Positions 44,857 through 55,141 of a stretch of 64,000 nt of DNA are shown here, one piece after another. Every line of letters begins with the position of its first letter. Position 1 is the first letter of the stretch. This stretch comes from Mariprofundus sp. GTDB lineage: Bacteria > Pseudomonadota > Zetaproteobacteria > Mariprofundales > Mariprofundaceae. The DNA lies in assembly GCA_021772835.1 (NCBI GenBank), contig JAJFLE010000080.1, positions 1-64,000 on the forward strand, written 5' to 3'. The notes beneath the pieces are model-generated. The model searched no databases. It saw nothing but the letters and a program-made list of their open reading frames with translations, and had not been told where the DNA came from. The translations under genes were made by a program, and so were the position numbers.

Positions 44857-45282
44857 TTAAATGCGAATGCGTTGTGTGGTTGTGTAGATAAGGGAGGAGC
44901 TTCGCGGCGGCCCGGTGGGCGTTCGCACAGTCATATCGAGGCTGACCGGAACGGGCAGTTCACTGGCAACCGATACCACCTGCAATACAGGCAGATCAAA
45001 ATCGCTGTTGAATGTGGAAGCTTTACTCTGGAGCAATTCATCCGGCTGATCGCAATGGGCGCAAGCGCCATCGTGTCCGGCATGCTCGGTTTCAGTTTTA
45101 GCAGCCTTATCACAATGAGCCATCATGTCACCGGACATAGCCATCTGCATACCTGCAGCTTGCGCATTGGCAGCATGGGTATCAGGCGTAAGCAAACAGA
45201 AACCAGCCGCCAGAACCTGCACGGCAAATAACCCGATCATCAGTCGGGAAAGGCCACGAAGGTTCAATTTACGATTCAACAT
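44857..45282 (-). CDS. Small exported Cys/His protein at the head of the cus operon
   Basis: A 141-residue protein with an N-terminal hydrophobic segment (LMIGLFAVQVLAAGFCLL), then Met-rich (GMQMAMSGDMMAHC) and Cys/His-rich (HAGHDGACAHCDQ) parts that could bind copper. The C-terminus resembles the short DUF2946-like proteins found next to copper genes, but the match is loose. It is separated by 94 nt from cusC in the same direction. Confidence 0.65.
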   Translation of the reverse strand: MLNRKLNLRGLSRLMIGLFAVQVLAAGFCLLTPDTHAANAQAAGMQMAMSGDMMAHCDKAAKTETEHAGHDGACAHCDQPDELLQSKASTFNSDFDLPVLQVVSVASELPVPVSLDMTVRTPTGPPRSSSLIYTTTQRIRI

Positions 45283-45489
45283 GCCGCCAATTTACGCCGA
45301 AAAAGATGAAGACACAATGAAATGGATGCTGGTGGGATTAAGGACCACTGAGTATTTCACCATGGCAGAATGTGAAACCACGCTATTGTGAGGGCACCCG
45401 ATTCAAATAACTCATGCCGGGCATCAGTTATAATCAACCCCTGAGAGGGGGAAGTCTGTTGTTTTGATCTTCAGCTACAATCTGTCCGA

Positions 45490-45756
45490 TTGTCTGCTAC
45501 ACTCGCTTGCAGGGACAGGAGAGGGGTTATTTCTAACAAAGCTAAAACGATCCAGATTTTTCTGCCGGATGGCAATCCGCGCGGTGTGCGTATCGCTGAG
45601 ATTACCAGCCGTACAGTGCAGATATGTCTGCTTCCACGCGCTAGCCTTGATCTAACGCTAAAGCGTGATGAATTGGCAGCACCCGGTCATTATCTGCTCT
45701 TTAGCAGTAGTGAGGATAATGGAAACCAACGGCTTATATTAGGCAAGTCAAAGTGA
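45490..45756 (+). pseudogene. Truncated GIY-YIG nuclease-family gene (N-terminal domain only)
   Basis: An 88-codon frame contains KTIQIFLPDGNPRGVRIAEITSRTVQ, the conserved opening of a family of GIY-YIG endonuclease-like proteins, followed by PGHYLLFSSSEDNGNQ. It stops at LILGKSK, just where the catalytic GIY-YIG core (V-Y-I-G) should start, so the nuclease domain is lost. No ATG is available. A TTG at 45490 opens the frame, and AGGAGAGGGG lies just before the conserved part. The following 234 nt to sppA hold no further recognisable part of it. Confidence 0.7.
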
Positions 45757-45883
45757 TGTTACCAGCAGCGTTTCCGACATAGGTTGCAGGTGCCATATTT
45801 GCAGGGCTAAATAAATGTGCAGATGAGATTCAACGCGCCATCGAAACAAAAGAACGTGAAGTTTCGGTGCCAGCTCTTGAATC

Positions 45884-45920
45884 TGGCCGGTGAGATCTAA
45901 CCCGGCCAAATGGCGCCGGG
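45884..45920. other. Mutually exclusive GC-rich hairpins
   Basis: GGCCGG (45885-45890) can pair with CCGGCC (45902-45907), and CCCGGC (45901-45906) can instead pair with GCCGGG (45915-45920). They share one arm. No U tract follows on the plus strand, so intrinsic termination there is doubtful. Confidence 0.3.
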
Positions 45921-45990
45921 TCTGTCATGGCAACATTCCCCCGGCCTGCCCTGATGATGTACCCCCCGATCAGGAAACCTCAACGCTTAA

Positions 45991-47832
45991 TTACGGTGTC
46001 ACTTCAACATTGCAGATGGTAAACACACTCGGAGCCCGGTCGGAAAGGCCGACCATTTCAGCCAGTTTCGCGGCATGTTGTATCGATTGCGCTGGCAACG
46101 AAATGCCGGTGAGTGCCAAGAGTTTGCTCTCCATCGCATAAAAAATTCCGGAGAAGTAGCTGTCGGCATTGCCGAATATTTCCACCAACAGCAGCTCACG
46201 CAGCCCCATCGGCTGCTGAATCCACTCTTTGCTGTAGGTCTCCAGATTGGCTCTTTTGGCAGCAGAGGCGACTGCATCATCGAAACTTCCCAGTGAATCA
46301 ACCAGGCCAAGACGATGGGCATCTAGACCGGTCCATACGCGCCCTTCAGCCAGTTCCGCCACTTTAGCTTTTGGAATATTCCTGCCTTCTGAAACAATAG
46401 TCAGAAAGCGCTGATAGATAAAATCGATGGAGAGTTGCATGACCTTACCCAATTCATCAGGCAGCGGGCGATCACCCCGGATACCCGCGGCAACAGCGGT
46501 CGTTCCCAATCCATCGGAGTGAATGCCCAGCTTGCTCAAGCCCTTGCCAGCATTGGCCAGCACACCGAAGGCTCCGATGGAGCCGGTAATGGTTGTTGGC
46601 AATGCCCAGATCTCATCAGCCGGTGCTGCCAGCCAGTAGCCGCCGGATGCCGCAACACTACCCATGGAAACCACAACAGGTTTACCACTGGCTTTCAGGC
46701 GTTTGACTGCTGCACGGATCACTTCAGATGCCTGAGCGCTGCCACCGGGACTGTCCACGCGAATAACAACGGCTTTAATATTGGTATCCTTGCGCGCCTG
46801 CTCCAGCATGGCTTGCATAGATTCGCCGCCTACCGTCCCCGGTGGCTGTTTGCCATCAAGTATCATGCCGCTGGCAGTAATAATACCGATACGATCTTTG
46901 TGCTCGATAACACCTTCGCCGTTTACCGCGCTCATATAGCCTTTGAAATCAATAGACGGATAGTCGCCCGATGGATAACCCATGGCACCGGAAATGTAGC
47001 TCTCGATATTGCCATCATCGGCCAGCGTATCGACAAGCCCTTCGGCTTTCGCCAGGTCGGCGAGACTGTTGCCATGCTGGGCAAGGTATTTGGATGGTTG
47101 ATCCAGAACGGTTTGCATTCGCTCAGGCTTGATAGCACGCATTTTCGCCAGATCATCTTTGTATTCGGCCCATAGCACTTCGAGCATTTGTTTGTTGGAC
47201 TTTTGATCGGCATCCGACATGGAATTGCGCACCAAGGGCTCTGCAGCAGATTTATATTCGCCAGCTTTAAACAGCTGGATGTCGATATGCAGCAGTGACA
47301 GCAGATCTTTAAAATAATTACGGTAAACAGCAAAACCTGAAATCGCTACAGCCCCGAGAGGGTTGAGGAAAATCTGGTCGGCCGTTGCAGCCAGATAGTA
47401 TTGTGACTGGCTGTAGTTCGGGCCAACAGCGATGACCATTTTTTCACTCTTTTTAAAATCTTCTATGGCGAGCCTGATCTCCTGCAACTTGGGCAGCGAT
47501 GTCGCATCCATCTGATCCAGTTTGAGTACAATCAGGCGAATGCGCGAGTCATTGGCGGCATAACGAATAGTGGCTATCAGATCATGCAGACGAGTCTGAT
47601 TGGGTGCAGAAACATTCAATCCTGAAGGCACTAGTGCAGATGATGGCAATTCCAACTCTTCAACAATTTTTCCAACCGGGTTGATCACCAGCGCTGCATC
47701 ATCGGGCACTGAAGTTTGATCTGCAGTGATCACGACTCTGACGCTCCGCAGTAAAAGCACAAAAAATCCATTGATCAGAATACGGCGCAAGCGGTCCAGC
47801 CAGGTCATCAATGTGCTGAAGAATTTTTTCAT
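45991..47832 (-). CDS. sppA: Signal peptide peptidase SppA (67-kDa type)
   Basis: A 613-residue inner-membrane serine protease with two tandem SppA domains and an N-terminal anchor. The catalytic Lys lies in FKAGEYKSAAEP of the first domain and the catalytic Ser in MGSVAASGGYW of the second, as in the E. coli enzyme. It degrades cleaved signal peptides in the membrane. It faces away from uppP-lgt. Confidence 0.95.
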   Translation of the reverse strand: MKKFFSTLMTWLDRLRRILINGFFVLLLRSVRVVITADQTSVPDDAALVINPVGKIVEELELPSSALVPSGLNVSAPNQTRLHDLIATIRYAANDSRIRLIVLKLDQMDATSLPKLQEIRLAIEDFKKSEKMVIAVGPNYSQSQYYLAATADQIFLNPLGAVAISGFAVYRNYFKDLLSLLHIDIQLFKAGEYKSAAEPLVRNSMSDADQKSNKQMLEVLWAEYKDDLAKMRAIKPERMQTVLDQPSKYLAQHGNSLADLAKAEGLVDTLADDGNIESYISGAMGYPSGDYPSIDFKGYMSAVNGEGVIEHKDRIGIITASGMILDGKQPPGTVGGESMQAMLEQARKDTNIKAVVIRVDSPGGSAQASEVIRAAVKRLKASGKPVVVSMGSVAASGGYWLAAPADEIWALPTTITGSIGAFGVLANAGKGLSKLGIHSDGLGTTAVAAGIRGDRPLPDELGKVMQLSIDFIYQRFLTIVSEGRNIPKAKVAELAEGRVWTGLDAHRLGLVDSLGSFDDAVASAAKRANLETYSKEWIQQPMGLRELLLVEIFGNADSYFSGIFYAMESKLLALTGISLPAQSIQHAAKLAEMVGLSDRAPSVFTICNVEVTP

Positions 47833-47954
47833 GGGTGTCGTTCCTTTTCTGGCTGAAGATTAATTCGGCTTAGCGTAGCAGTGTTGTTTCGAAAAAACAT
47901 CACGTAGGGTGTCGCAGCTTCTACTGCGCTGACAAACTGTGAGGATTGCTAACG

Positions 47955-48722
47955 ATGGATATAATACAGGCGACTATTCTGGGGCTGATTGAAGGCGCCA
48001 CAGAATTTCTGCCCATCTCATCGACAGGCCACATGATCGTCGCCAGCCACTGGCTGGGCATATCGCAGAGCGCGGAAAACAAAGCCTTTGAAGTCATTAT
48101 CCAGTTGGCGGCCATCCTTGCCGTGGTGGCGAATTACAGTGAAAAATTCACTCTCAACCATCTGGATTTGTGGAAGAAAGTGATCCTGGCTTTCATTCCG
48201 ATCGGCCTTGTTGGCCTGCTCTTTCACAAGCAGATCAAGGCTCTGTTTACGGTTGAGACCGTGGCAGTCATGTTTGTCGTTGGTGGCATCATATTCCTGA
48301 TTGTGGAGTATCTGCACCGGGACAAGGGTTATCCGGTAAAGCGCGTTGAAGACATGAGTTACAGACAGGCATTGTGGATCGGCATAGCCCAAGTCTTCGC
48401 ACTGATTCCCGGCACCAGCCGGGCAGGTGCTTCCATTATCGGTGCCCTGATCGTTGGTCTGGATCGTAAGGCCAGTGCCGAATTTTCCTTTTTACTTGCC
48501 CTGCCGGTGATGCTGGCGGCCAGCGGGTTTGATCTGCTTAAACATTATCAGGACTTCGCCGGAGCCCAACTTTCACCATTGCTTGCAGGTTTTATCATCG
48601 CCTTTGTTTCGGCGTGGCTGGTGATGCGCTTGTTCATCCGCTTTCTCGAGCACTTTACCTTTGTCGCCTTCGGCATTTACCGTATCCTTTTCGGTGGGTT
48701 GCTACTCTGGATGATCTACTGA
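47955..48722 (+). CDS. uppP: Undecaprenyl-diphosphatase
   Basis: A 255-residue membrane enzyme of the BacA family that recycles the cell-wall lipid carrier. The two signature motifs are [16 protein letters not shown] near the N-terminus and [10 protein letters not shown] in the middle, containing the catalytic Glu, His and Arg residues. GAGG is 10 nt before the ATG at 47955. Its TGA overlaps the lgt ATG by one base. Confidence 0.96.
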   Translation: MDIIQATILGLIEGATEFLPISSTGHMIVASHWLGISQSAENKAFEVIIQLAAILAVVANYSEKFTLNHLDLWKKVILAFIPIGLVGLLFHKQIKALFTVETVAVMFVVGGIIFLIVEYLHRDKGYPVKRVEDMSYRQALWIGIAQVFALIPGTSRAGASIIGALIVGLDRKASAEFSFLLALPVMLAASGFDLLKHYQDFAGAQLSPLLAGFIIAFVSAWLVMRLFIRFLEHFTFVAFGIYRILFGGLLLWMIY

Positions 48723-49525
48723 TGGTCTGGTCAGGTATAAATCCGGTAGCGCTGCAGTTAGGCCCTGTGGCCATTCACTGGTATGGCCTGATGTATGTGG
48801 CGGGCTTTTTTGCCACCTGGTATCTGGTGCGCCAACAGCTTAAAACTGCAGGCCTGTGGGAAACCAGGGTTTCCAGAGATGCTTACGAAGGACTGTTCAC
48901 CACCCTCATTCTTGGCGTGATTATCGGTGGACGTATCTGGTACACATTGTTCTATAACTTTGATTATTACAGTAGCCATCCCATCGAAGTTTTATATGTC
49001 TGGCAGGGCGGCATGTCCTTCCATGGCGGCATGGTGGGGCCGATCGTGGCTGGCTGGTTCTATTGCCGCAAACATGATCTGCCATTTCTGAAATTGTTCG
49101 ATTACTTTTCCACCGTGGCACCGCTTGGTCTGATGTTCGGCCGTTTGGGCAACTTCATCAATGGAGAGCTGTGGGGACGTATTGTTGAAAATCCGGCCGA
49201 TGTACCGTGGGCAATGGTATTTCCACATGCAGGCCCTGAAGCCAGACACCCGAGCCAGCTGTATGAGATGGCCCTGGAAGGAATAGCGTTGTTTTTACTG
49301 TTGTGGTTTGTGCGCAAGAAGGTCTGGCCTGCTGGGGCACGCGTGGCGATATTTTTCACTGGATATGCTGTAGCGCGTATCATCTGCGAAAACTTCCGTC
49401 AGCCGGATGCCCAGCTGGGCTTCCTCTTTGGTCCGGTCACCATGGGTATGCTGCAATCCTTACCCATGCTTCTGCTTGGCATAGGCTGGCTGTTTTATAT
49501 ATTTAAGTGGCAGAAAAAGGAATGA
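48722..49525 (+). CDS. lgt: Prolipoprotein diacylglyceryl transferase
   Basis: A 267-residue inner-membrane enzyme that attaches diacylglycerol to the lipobox Cys of lipoproteins. The Lgt signature GRLGNFINGELWGR is complete, with HGGMVGP upstream supplying the conserved His. The start overlaps the uppP stop (TGATG). It probably serves the lipoproteins encoded elsewhere in the window. Confidence 0.96.
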   Translation: MVWSGINPVALQLGPVAIHWYGLMYVAGFFATWYLVRQQLKTAGLWETRVSRDAYEGLFTTLILGVIIGGRIWYTLFYNFDYYSSHPIEVLYVWQGGMSFHGGMVGPIVAGWFYCRKHDLPFLKLFDYFSTVAPLGLMFGRLGNFINGELWGRIVENPADVPWAMVFPHAGPEARHPSQLYEMALEGIALFLLLWFVRKKVWPAGARVAIFFTGYAVARIICENFRQPDAQLGFLFGPVTMGMLQSLPMLLLGIGWLFYIFKWQKKE

Positions 49526-49544
49526 TCAGCAGTTCAATTTTGTT

Positions 49545-49742
49545 TCAATTTCGGCGACCTTCCCCCGCCTTGTGGCAGGCAGGCCCGGGATTAAAGGAAA
49601 ATGGCCAGAAGCAGGCTTCACGAATAAAATAGGCATGCTTCCCCAGATAGTGAACCAAGGGGCCTCGTTTTGTCTGTTCAACCGCAAATGAGCCGATACG
49701 TGAGAATGATTCGGCGATCTTTTGGGCTCGTTTGACATCCAT
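49545..49742 (-). CDS. Small hypothetical protein
   Basis: A 65-residue frame: a helix (MDVKRAQKIAESFSRIGSFAVEQTKRG), then VHYLGKHAYFIREACFWPFSFNPGPACHK. I do not recognise it. Support is a very good AGGGGAG 7 nt before the ATG at 49742 and a protein-like composition. It lies alone between lgt (convergent) and xthA (divergent). Confidence 0.45.
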   Translation of the reverse strand: MDVKRAQKIAESFSRIGSFAVEQTKRGPLVHYLGKHAYFIREACFWPFSFNPGPACHKAGEGRRN

Positions 49743-49854
49743 GGCACTGCTCCCCTGCGGGATTGCTGGTATTTCTGTTTCTATCATCGATGCACACACA
49801 AACAGAGTTGTGCATGAGTCGTGCCAATACTGACTCCGATTACTGCTTGAGACT

Positions 49855-50649
49855 GTGAGCTCACTCATTCATGATCCAGCTGTGAAAATTGTGACCTGGA
49901 ATGTAAACTCGCTGAATGTGCGCCTGCCCCATGTGCTGGCGTTTTTGGATAAACATCAGCCTGATGTGCTCTGCCTGCAGGAAACAAAATCACCTGATGA
50001 AAAGTTCCCTGCAGATGAGATTCAGGCTGCAGGTTATCAGGTTACCTACTCTGGCCAGAAAACATATAACGGTGTTGCGATCATCAGTCGTAAACCTGTC
50101 TCAGATTGTATCATGGACGTGCCTGAATTTGATGACCCGCAGCGCAGACTTCTGACTGCAACAATAGACGGGATTCGCATCATCAATGTCTATATTCCCA
50201 ATGGTCAGGAAGTGGGCTCAGACAAATATGCCTATAAATTCCGCTGGTTGGCGGCATTTACAGATTTTCTTAAGACTGAACTTGCTTTACATGAAAAGCT
50301 GGTACTGCTCGGTGACTACAACATCGCGCCTGCGGATATAGACGTGCATGACCCCGCTCGCTGGTCTGGAAAGATCACATGCTCGGATGCTGAGCGTCAG
50401 GTATTTACAGATTTCCTCGGGCTCGGGCTTGTTGATGCAGTGCGCAGCCTGCATGCTGAAACACCGATGTTCAGCTGGTGGGATTATCGCATGAATGCAT
50501 TTCGCCGGTCATGGGGGTTGCGTATTGATCATCAGCTTGCAACTGCATGCATGAAACCGATTGCAGCTGGCGTAGCCACGGACTTCCGTGCCATGGAGCG
50601 GCCCAGCGATCATGCGCCGGTCTGGGTAGACTTTGAAGAGAGTGAGTGA
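49855..50649 (+). CDS. xthA: Exodeoxyribonuclease III
   Basis: A 264-residue AP endonuclease/3'-5' exonuclease of the ExoIII family. VTWNVNSLNVRLPHV, LQETK (metal Glu), GDYNIAP (Asp/Asn pair), W-W-D-Y-R and RPSDHAPVW (catalytic Asp-His) are all present. It cleaves abasic sites in base-excision repair. GTG at 49855 is the longest start; a GTG at 49882 gives the usual M-K-I-V-T-W opening and is equally likely. Confidence 0.94.
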   Translation: MSSLIHDPAVKIVTWNVNSLNVRLPHVLAFLDKHQPDVLCLQETKSPDEKFPADEIQAAGYQVTYSGQKTYNGVAIISRKPVSDCIMDVPEFDDPQRRLLTATIDGIRIINVYIPNGQEVGSDKYAYKFRWLAAFTDFLKTELALHEKLVLLGDYNIAPADIDVHDPARWSGKITCSDAERQVFTDFLGLGLVDAVRSLHAETPMFSWWDYRMNAFRRSWGLRIDHQLATACMKPIAAGVATDFRAMERPSDHAPVWVDFEESE

Positions 50650-51013
50650 TGAATCAGGTACAGAAAACCATGACTATTGCATGTTGCGCTCACGGTTTTA
50701 CCCGTGATAGCTAAACATCAAATCCATGCTAGTGGCATTATCACCGGACTCGTCAGCCATTTCATCAAGGATACAGGTTGTTCCATGAGCCTTCAGGAAA
50801 CATGGGGCCTGAAATACACAGAACATGGCAAATATCAAAGCGCATGCTGCTGATCTACATGGTCACACACGAATGGTGTTAACCGCTGTTTCACTCACCT
50901 TCCCCGTTCAGAATGGGCGACTGGTACTCGGTACCTGGCAAGACCTCTACTCGATGAACATCATTCACATGCCAAAAACCGCAGAATTTTCTTTCATATT
51001 ATTGGCGATATAA
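50649..51013 (+). pseudogene. Decayed YjbQ/UPF0047-family gene
   Basis: Three pieces of this family are found in order but in different frames or split by stops: MNQVQKTMTIACCAHGFT at 50649, SGIITGLVSHFIKDTG...SLQE at about 50730-50800, and ANIKA...VSLTFPVQNGRLVLGTWQDLY at 50825-50950, ending at a TAA at 51011-51013. Intact members are about 135-140 residues of one frame. Here frameshifts, a stop (TAG about 50709) and loss of the middle make it non-functional. The first ATG overlaps the xthA stop, which suggests former coupling. Confidence 0.72.
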
Positions 51014-51067
51014 CCTGAAATGTCAGCCACATCACTTTACCTGCCCTATTTATACTACTAGCTTTGA

Positions 51068-52135
<1,068 letters not shown>

Positions 52136-52138
52136 GCG

Positions 52139-52927
52139 ATGGCCCTTGTCAGACGCCGCTATAAGCCGTGGCTGATTGGATCGCTCATCGTCATTGCCCT
52201 GCTCTCAGCGTCCAGGTTTTCCACAGGCTCGTGGCCCATGCTGGCAACCTGGCCGGCACTGGAAGCTTTGCACAAACCGGTGCAGTGGTGGGACTCGCTT
52301 AGCCTCTGGTTTACTGATAGCGAAAAACTCCAGGAACAATACCTGGCCTTTCACAAAAAGGCGCAGCAACAGGCAGCATTGATTCAGGAATCCAACGCCC
52401 TGCGCGAAGAAAATCGCCAGCTACGTAGCATTCTCGATATCTCCGGCATTACCGGTTATCGCTGGCATGCTGCCAAGGTTCGTGGTCGCAGCCCCGAAAA
52501 AATGAGCCAGCGCATTCTGCTGCAGGTTTACGGCGTCTCTAAGGACGATGTGATCGTATCCAGTGAAGGGCTGGTCGGGATCGTTGACACTGTTTCCGAA
52601 AATCATGCCACTGTTCGCACCGTATTCGACGCCTCTATTTCCGTGCCGGTGACCATCCCGGGCACTGCCTTGGCGGCTCTGGCACGTGGTCAGGGTGAAA
52701 GCCTCTCTATCGATTTTGTGCCGCTGGGCATTGCTCCAAAGACGGGGGAAGTCCTCTATACAAGTGGTGCAGGCGGCTTGTTTCCGCCGGGTATTGCGGT
52801 TGCCCGAATTACCGAAGTCACACCTATTCCAGGACAGCTGTTTGTGAAGGTTGCTGCCGAACCTGTGGCACACTGGCAACGTGATAACTGGCTGGCGGTG
52901 GCTTCGCAACTGCATGCAACACCATGA
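52139..52927 (+). CDS. mreC: Cell-shape protein MreC
   Basis: A 262-residue bitopic protein: one N-terminal membrane helix, a coiled coil (residues about 60-100, rich in Gln and Glu) and the two-beta-barrel C-terminal domain (VIVSSEGLVGIV, PVTIPGTA, PGIAVARITEV). It links MreB to the periplasmic elongation complex. It starts 3 nt after mreB and overlaps mreD by 4 nt. Confidence 0.94.
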   Translation: MALVRRRYKPWLIGSLIVIALLSASRFSTGSWPMLATWPALEALHKPVQWWDSLSLWFTDSEKLQEQYLAFHKKAQQQAALIQESNALREENRQLRSILDISGITGYRWHAAKVRGRSPEKMSQRILLQVYGVSKDDVIVSSEGLVGIVDTVSENHATVRTVFDASISVPVTIPGTALAALARGQGESLSIDFVPLGIAPKTGEVLYTSGAGGLFPPGIAVARITEVTPIPGQLFVKVAAEPVAHWQRDNWLAVASQLHATP

Positions 52928-53331
52928 TTGCCTTGAGCGTGACGCTGATTGCACTGCTGGGCATGAGCCTGAATCTGGCTTTTTCAGCATCGCTTTCGCA
53001 GCCTGACTGGGCAATGGCTGTACTGCTGGCCGCTATTCTCGCGCACAGAAACAACTGGATATGGGTATTGCCATGCGCATTTCTGCATGACGTGATACTG
53101 CACTGGTCTTTTGGCAGCAGCTTTATTGTCATGGCACTGATTCCACTGGCCATGATCTATCTTGATAAACACCTGGGACCGGGCATCCCTCAGCGTGTGC
53201 TCATTATGCTCGCCGCAATTCTGGCGCTGGCGAATTGGGGCTGGACCACACAGGCTTTACTGCTGACGCTGTGCCTGTGTGTGCCGGTCTGGTATCAGTT
53301 AACGGGATTGTATGCACAAACAACAGCTTGA
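52924..53331 (+). CDS. mreD: Rod-shape determining protein MreD
   Basis: A 135-residue membrane protein with about four or five helices, shorter than typical MreD (about 160). LSQPDWAMAVLLAAILAHRNNWIWVLPCAFLHDVI contains the P-x-W and F-L-x-D elements of the family. Position between mreC and the PBP2 gene settles the call. Coupled by overlap at both ends. Confidence 0.88.
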   Translation: MIALSVTLIALLGMSLNLAFSASLSQPDWAMAVLLAAILAHRNNWIWVLPCAFLHDVILHWSFGSSFIVMALIPLAMIYLDKHLGPGIPQRVLIMLAAILALANWGWTTQALLLTLCLCVPVWYQLTGLYAQTTA

Positions 53332-55141
53332 GAGTCGCCAGCGTTTCGATGTGCGCATGCTGTTTTTTTATGCCGCAGCACCTGTTCTGCTCGGCCTGCT
53401 GGCCATGCATGTGTTGCAACTGCAATGGCTTGAACACGAAAAACTTGCCTTGCAGGCAGACCACAATCGACTGAATATTGTTCCGGTTTTGCCGGTGCGC
53501 GGAGAGATTGTAGATCGGCATGGCAAAGGTCTTGCGGTGAACAGGATCGCCTATCAGGTACAATTGATCCCGGAACGTGTCAAAGATCTTGATGTTACGC
53601 TCACGATGCTCGCTGAAATGTTGCAGTGGAGCCCGCGCAAGCTTGATCACATCCACAAGCGTATTAAACGCTCCCGCCCCGACAGACCTATTTTGCTTGA
53701 TGACAAGCTACTCTGGCAACAGGTCTCTCCGATTGCTGCCAGGCTGCACCATCTGCCCGGTGTTGATGTTGAGGCGGGAAGTTATCGCCAGTACCCCTAT
53801 GCCAATTTGACCTCACACCTGATTGGTTATCTTTCACTTGCCAGTAAATCCGATACAGACGCCGGTTTTCTTGCCAACGAATTTATCGGCAGAACCGGCG
53901 TGGAAAAATCCTATGAAGATCTTCTGCACGGCAGCCTTGGTTATCAGCAGGAAGAGGTGGATGCACATGGTCGTCGTATTGCCGTAACCAAACGTACACC
54001 GCCAGCAATGGGAGAGCGGCTGCGTTTGGCGCTCGATGCAGAAGTACAGCAGGCTGCTGCAGCGGCACTGGGTGACAGAACCGGGGCCGTGGTCGTGATG
54101 GACATACATAGCGGCGAAGTCATCACACTGCTGAGTCAGCCCGGCTACGATACCAATCGTTTTATCACCGGTCTGGAGTCAGAGCAGTGGCAGGCATGGC
54201 TGGATAATATTGAAAACCCTCTGCTCAATCGCGCCACGCAAGCCGCTTATCCCCCAGCCTCCACTTTCAAAGTAATCACCGGCCTTGCCGGGCTGAAAGC
54301 AGGAGCACATCTGGCTACTGGTCATACAACCTGCCCGGGTTATCTGGAGCTGGCAGACCGCAAAATGCGCTGCTGGAAGCGTACCGGTCACGGTAAGGTT
54401 TCAATGTATGATGCTTTAATTCGCTCTTGTGACGTCTATTTTTACAAACTTGGTGATCAGCTGGGCATGGAAACAATCTCCGATGCTGCACTGGCATGGG
54501 GGTTGGGCGAGAAGACAGGTATCGATCTGTCTCCGGAATCTCGCGGCGTTATCCCTGCGCAACGCCCCTACATGATGGCAGCGATGAAAAGTGAATCGAG
54601 TAAACGCAAAAAATGGTTCCGTGGCGAAACCATGATTGCTTCTATTGGACAGGGTGCTTTAACGGCAACACCACTGCAGATTGCCCGCATGGTTGCCGCT
54701 GTTGCCAATGGTGGCAGGGTATTAAAACCACAGTTGCTGGCTGGCGTCGAAGCAGAGATTCTGCATCATGTAGAGGTGGACCCCAAACATCTGAAAAGCA
54801 TTCAAAAAGCCATGCGTGGCGTGGTCGAAAAGCCTTTTGGCACGGCCCACCGTGCATTGGCAAATGCCGACTGGACCGTGGCTGGAAAAACCGGCACGGC
54901 ACAGGTGATCAAAATGTCACAGGATGATGAGAAAAAAGGGTACTCGCCTGATCAGGTTCTACGACGCCATCAGGATCACGCCTGGTTTATGGGTTATGCG
55001 CCTTACGAAAATCCAAAAGTTGCCATCGCTGTGTTCGTTGAACATGGCGGTCACGGAGGCAGCGACGCCGCACCTGTTGCAGCCGCAGTGATTAAAGCAT
55101 TGGCTGCTCAGGAAGAAAAACAACAGGTGGCAGGTCTATGA
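53312..55141 (+). CDS. mrdA: Penicillin-binding protein 2
   Basis: A 609-residue class B transpeptidase for cell elongation. One N-terminal membrane helix (MLFFYAAAPVLLGLLAMHVL) precedes the pedestal domain, with a dimerisation part at RTGVEKSYEDLLHGS. The transpeptidase motifs are STFK (catalytic Ser), SCD in the SxN position, and KTGTA. It cross-links new peptidoglycan with RodA. The ATG overlaps mreD by 20 nt, an unusual length. The C-terminus is coupled to rodA by a 4-nt overlap. Confidence 0.96.
   Translation: MHKQQLESRQRFDVRMLFFYAAAPVLLGLLAMHVLQLQWLEHEKLALQADHNRLNIVPVLPVRGEIVDRHGKGLAVNRIAYQVQLIPERVKDLDVTLTMLAEMLQWSPRKLDHIHKRIKRSRPDRPILLDDKLLWQQVSPIAARLHHLPGVDVEAGSYRQYPYANLTSHLIGYLSLASKSDTDAGFLANEFIGRTGVEKSYEDLLHGSLGYQQEEVDAHGRRIAVTKRTPPAMGERLRLALDAEVQQAAAAALGDRTGAVVVMDIHSGEVITLLSQPGYDTNRFITGLESEQWQAWLDNIENPLLNRATQAAYPPASTFKVITGLAGLKAGAHLATGHTTCPGYLELADRKMRCWKRTGHGKVSMYDALIRSCDVYFYKLGDQLGMETISDAALAWGLGEKTGIDLSPESRGVIPAQRPYMMAAMKSESSKRKKWFRGETMIASIGQGALTATPLQIARMVAAVANGGRVLKPQLLAGVEAEILHHVEVDPKHLKSIQKAMRGVVEKPFGTAHRALANADWTVAGKTGTAQVIKMSQDDEKKGYSPDQVLRRHQDHAWFMGYAPYENPKVAIAVFVEHGGHGGSDAAPVAAAVIKALAAQEEKQQVAGL

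Noticed and set aside
45787-45893. A 33-codon open segment with charged helices after the GIY-YIG relic
   Set aside because: No start codon or family match; too short to support as a gene or as the missing nuclease domain.
46435-47175. A 246-codon open frame on the plus strand
   Set aside because: Antisense to the well-supported sppA; composition is that of a shadow frame.
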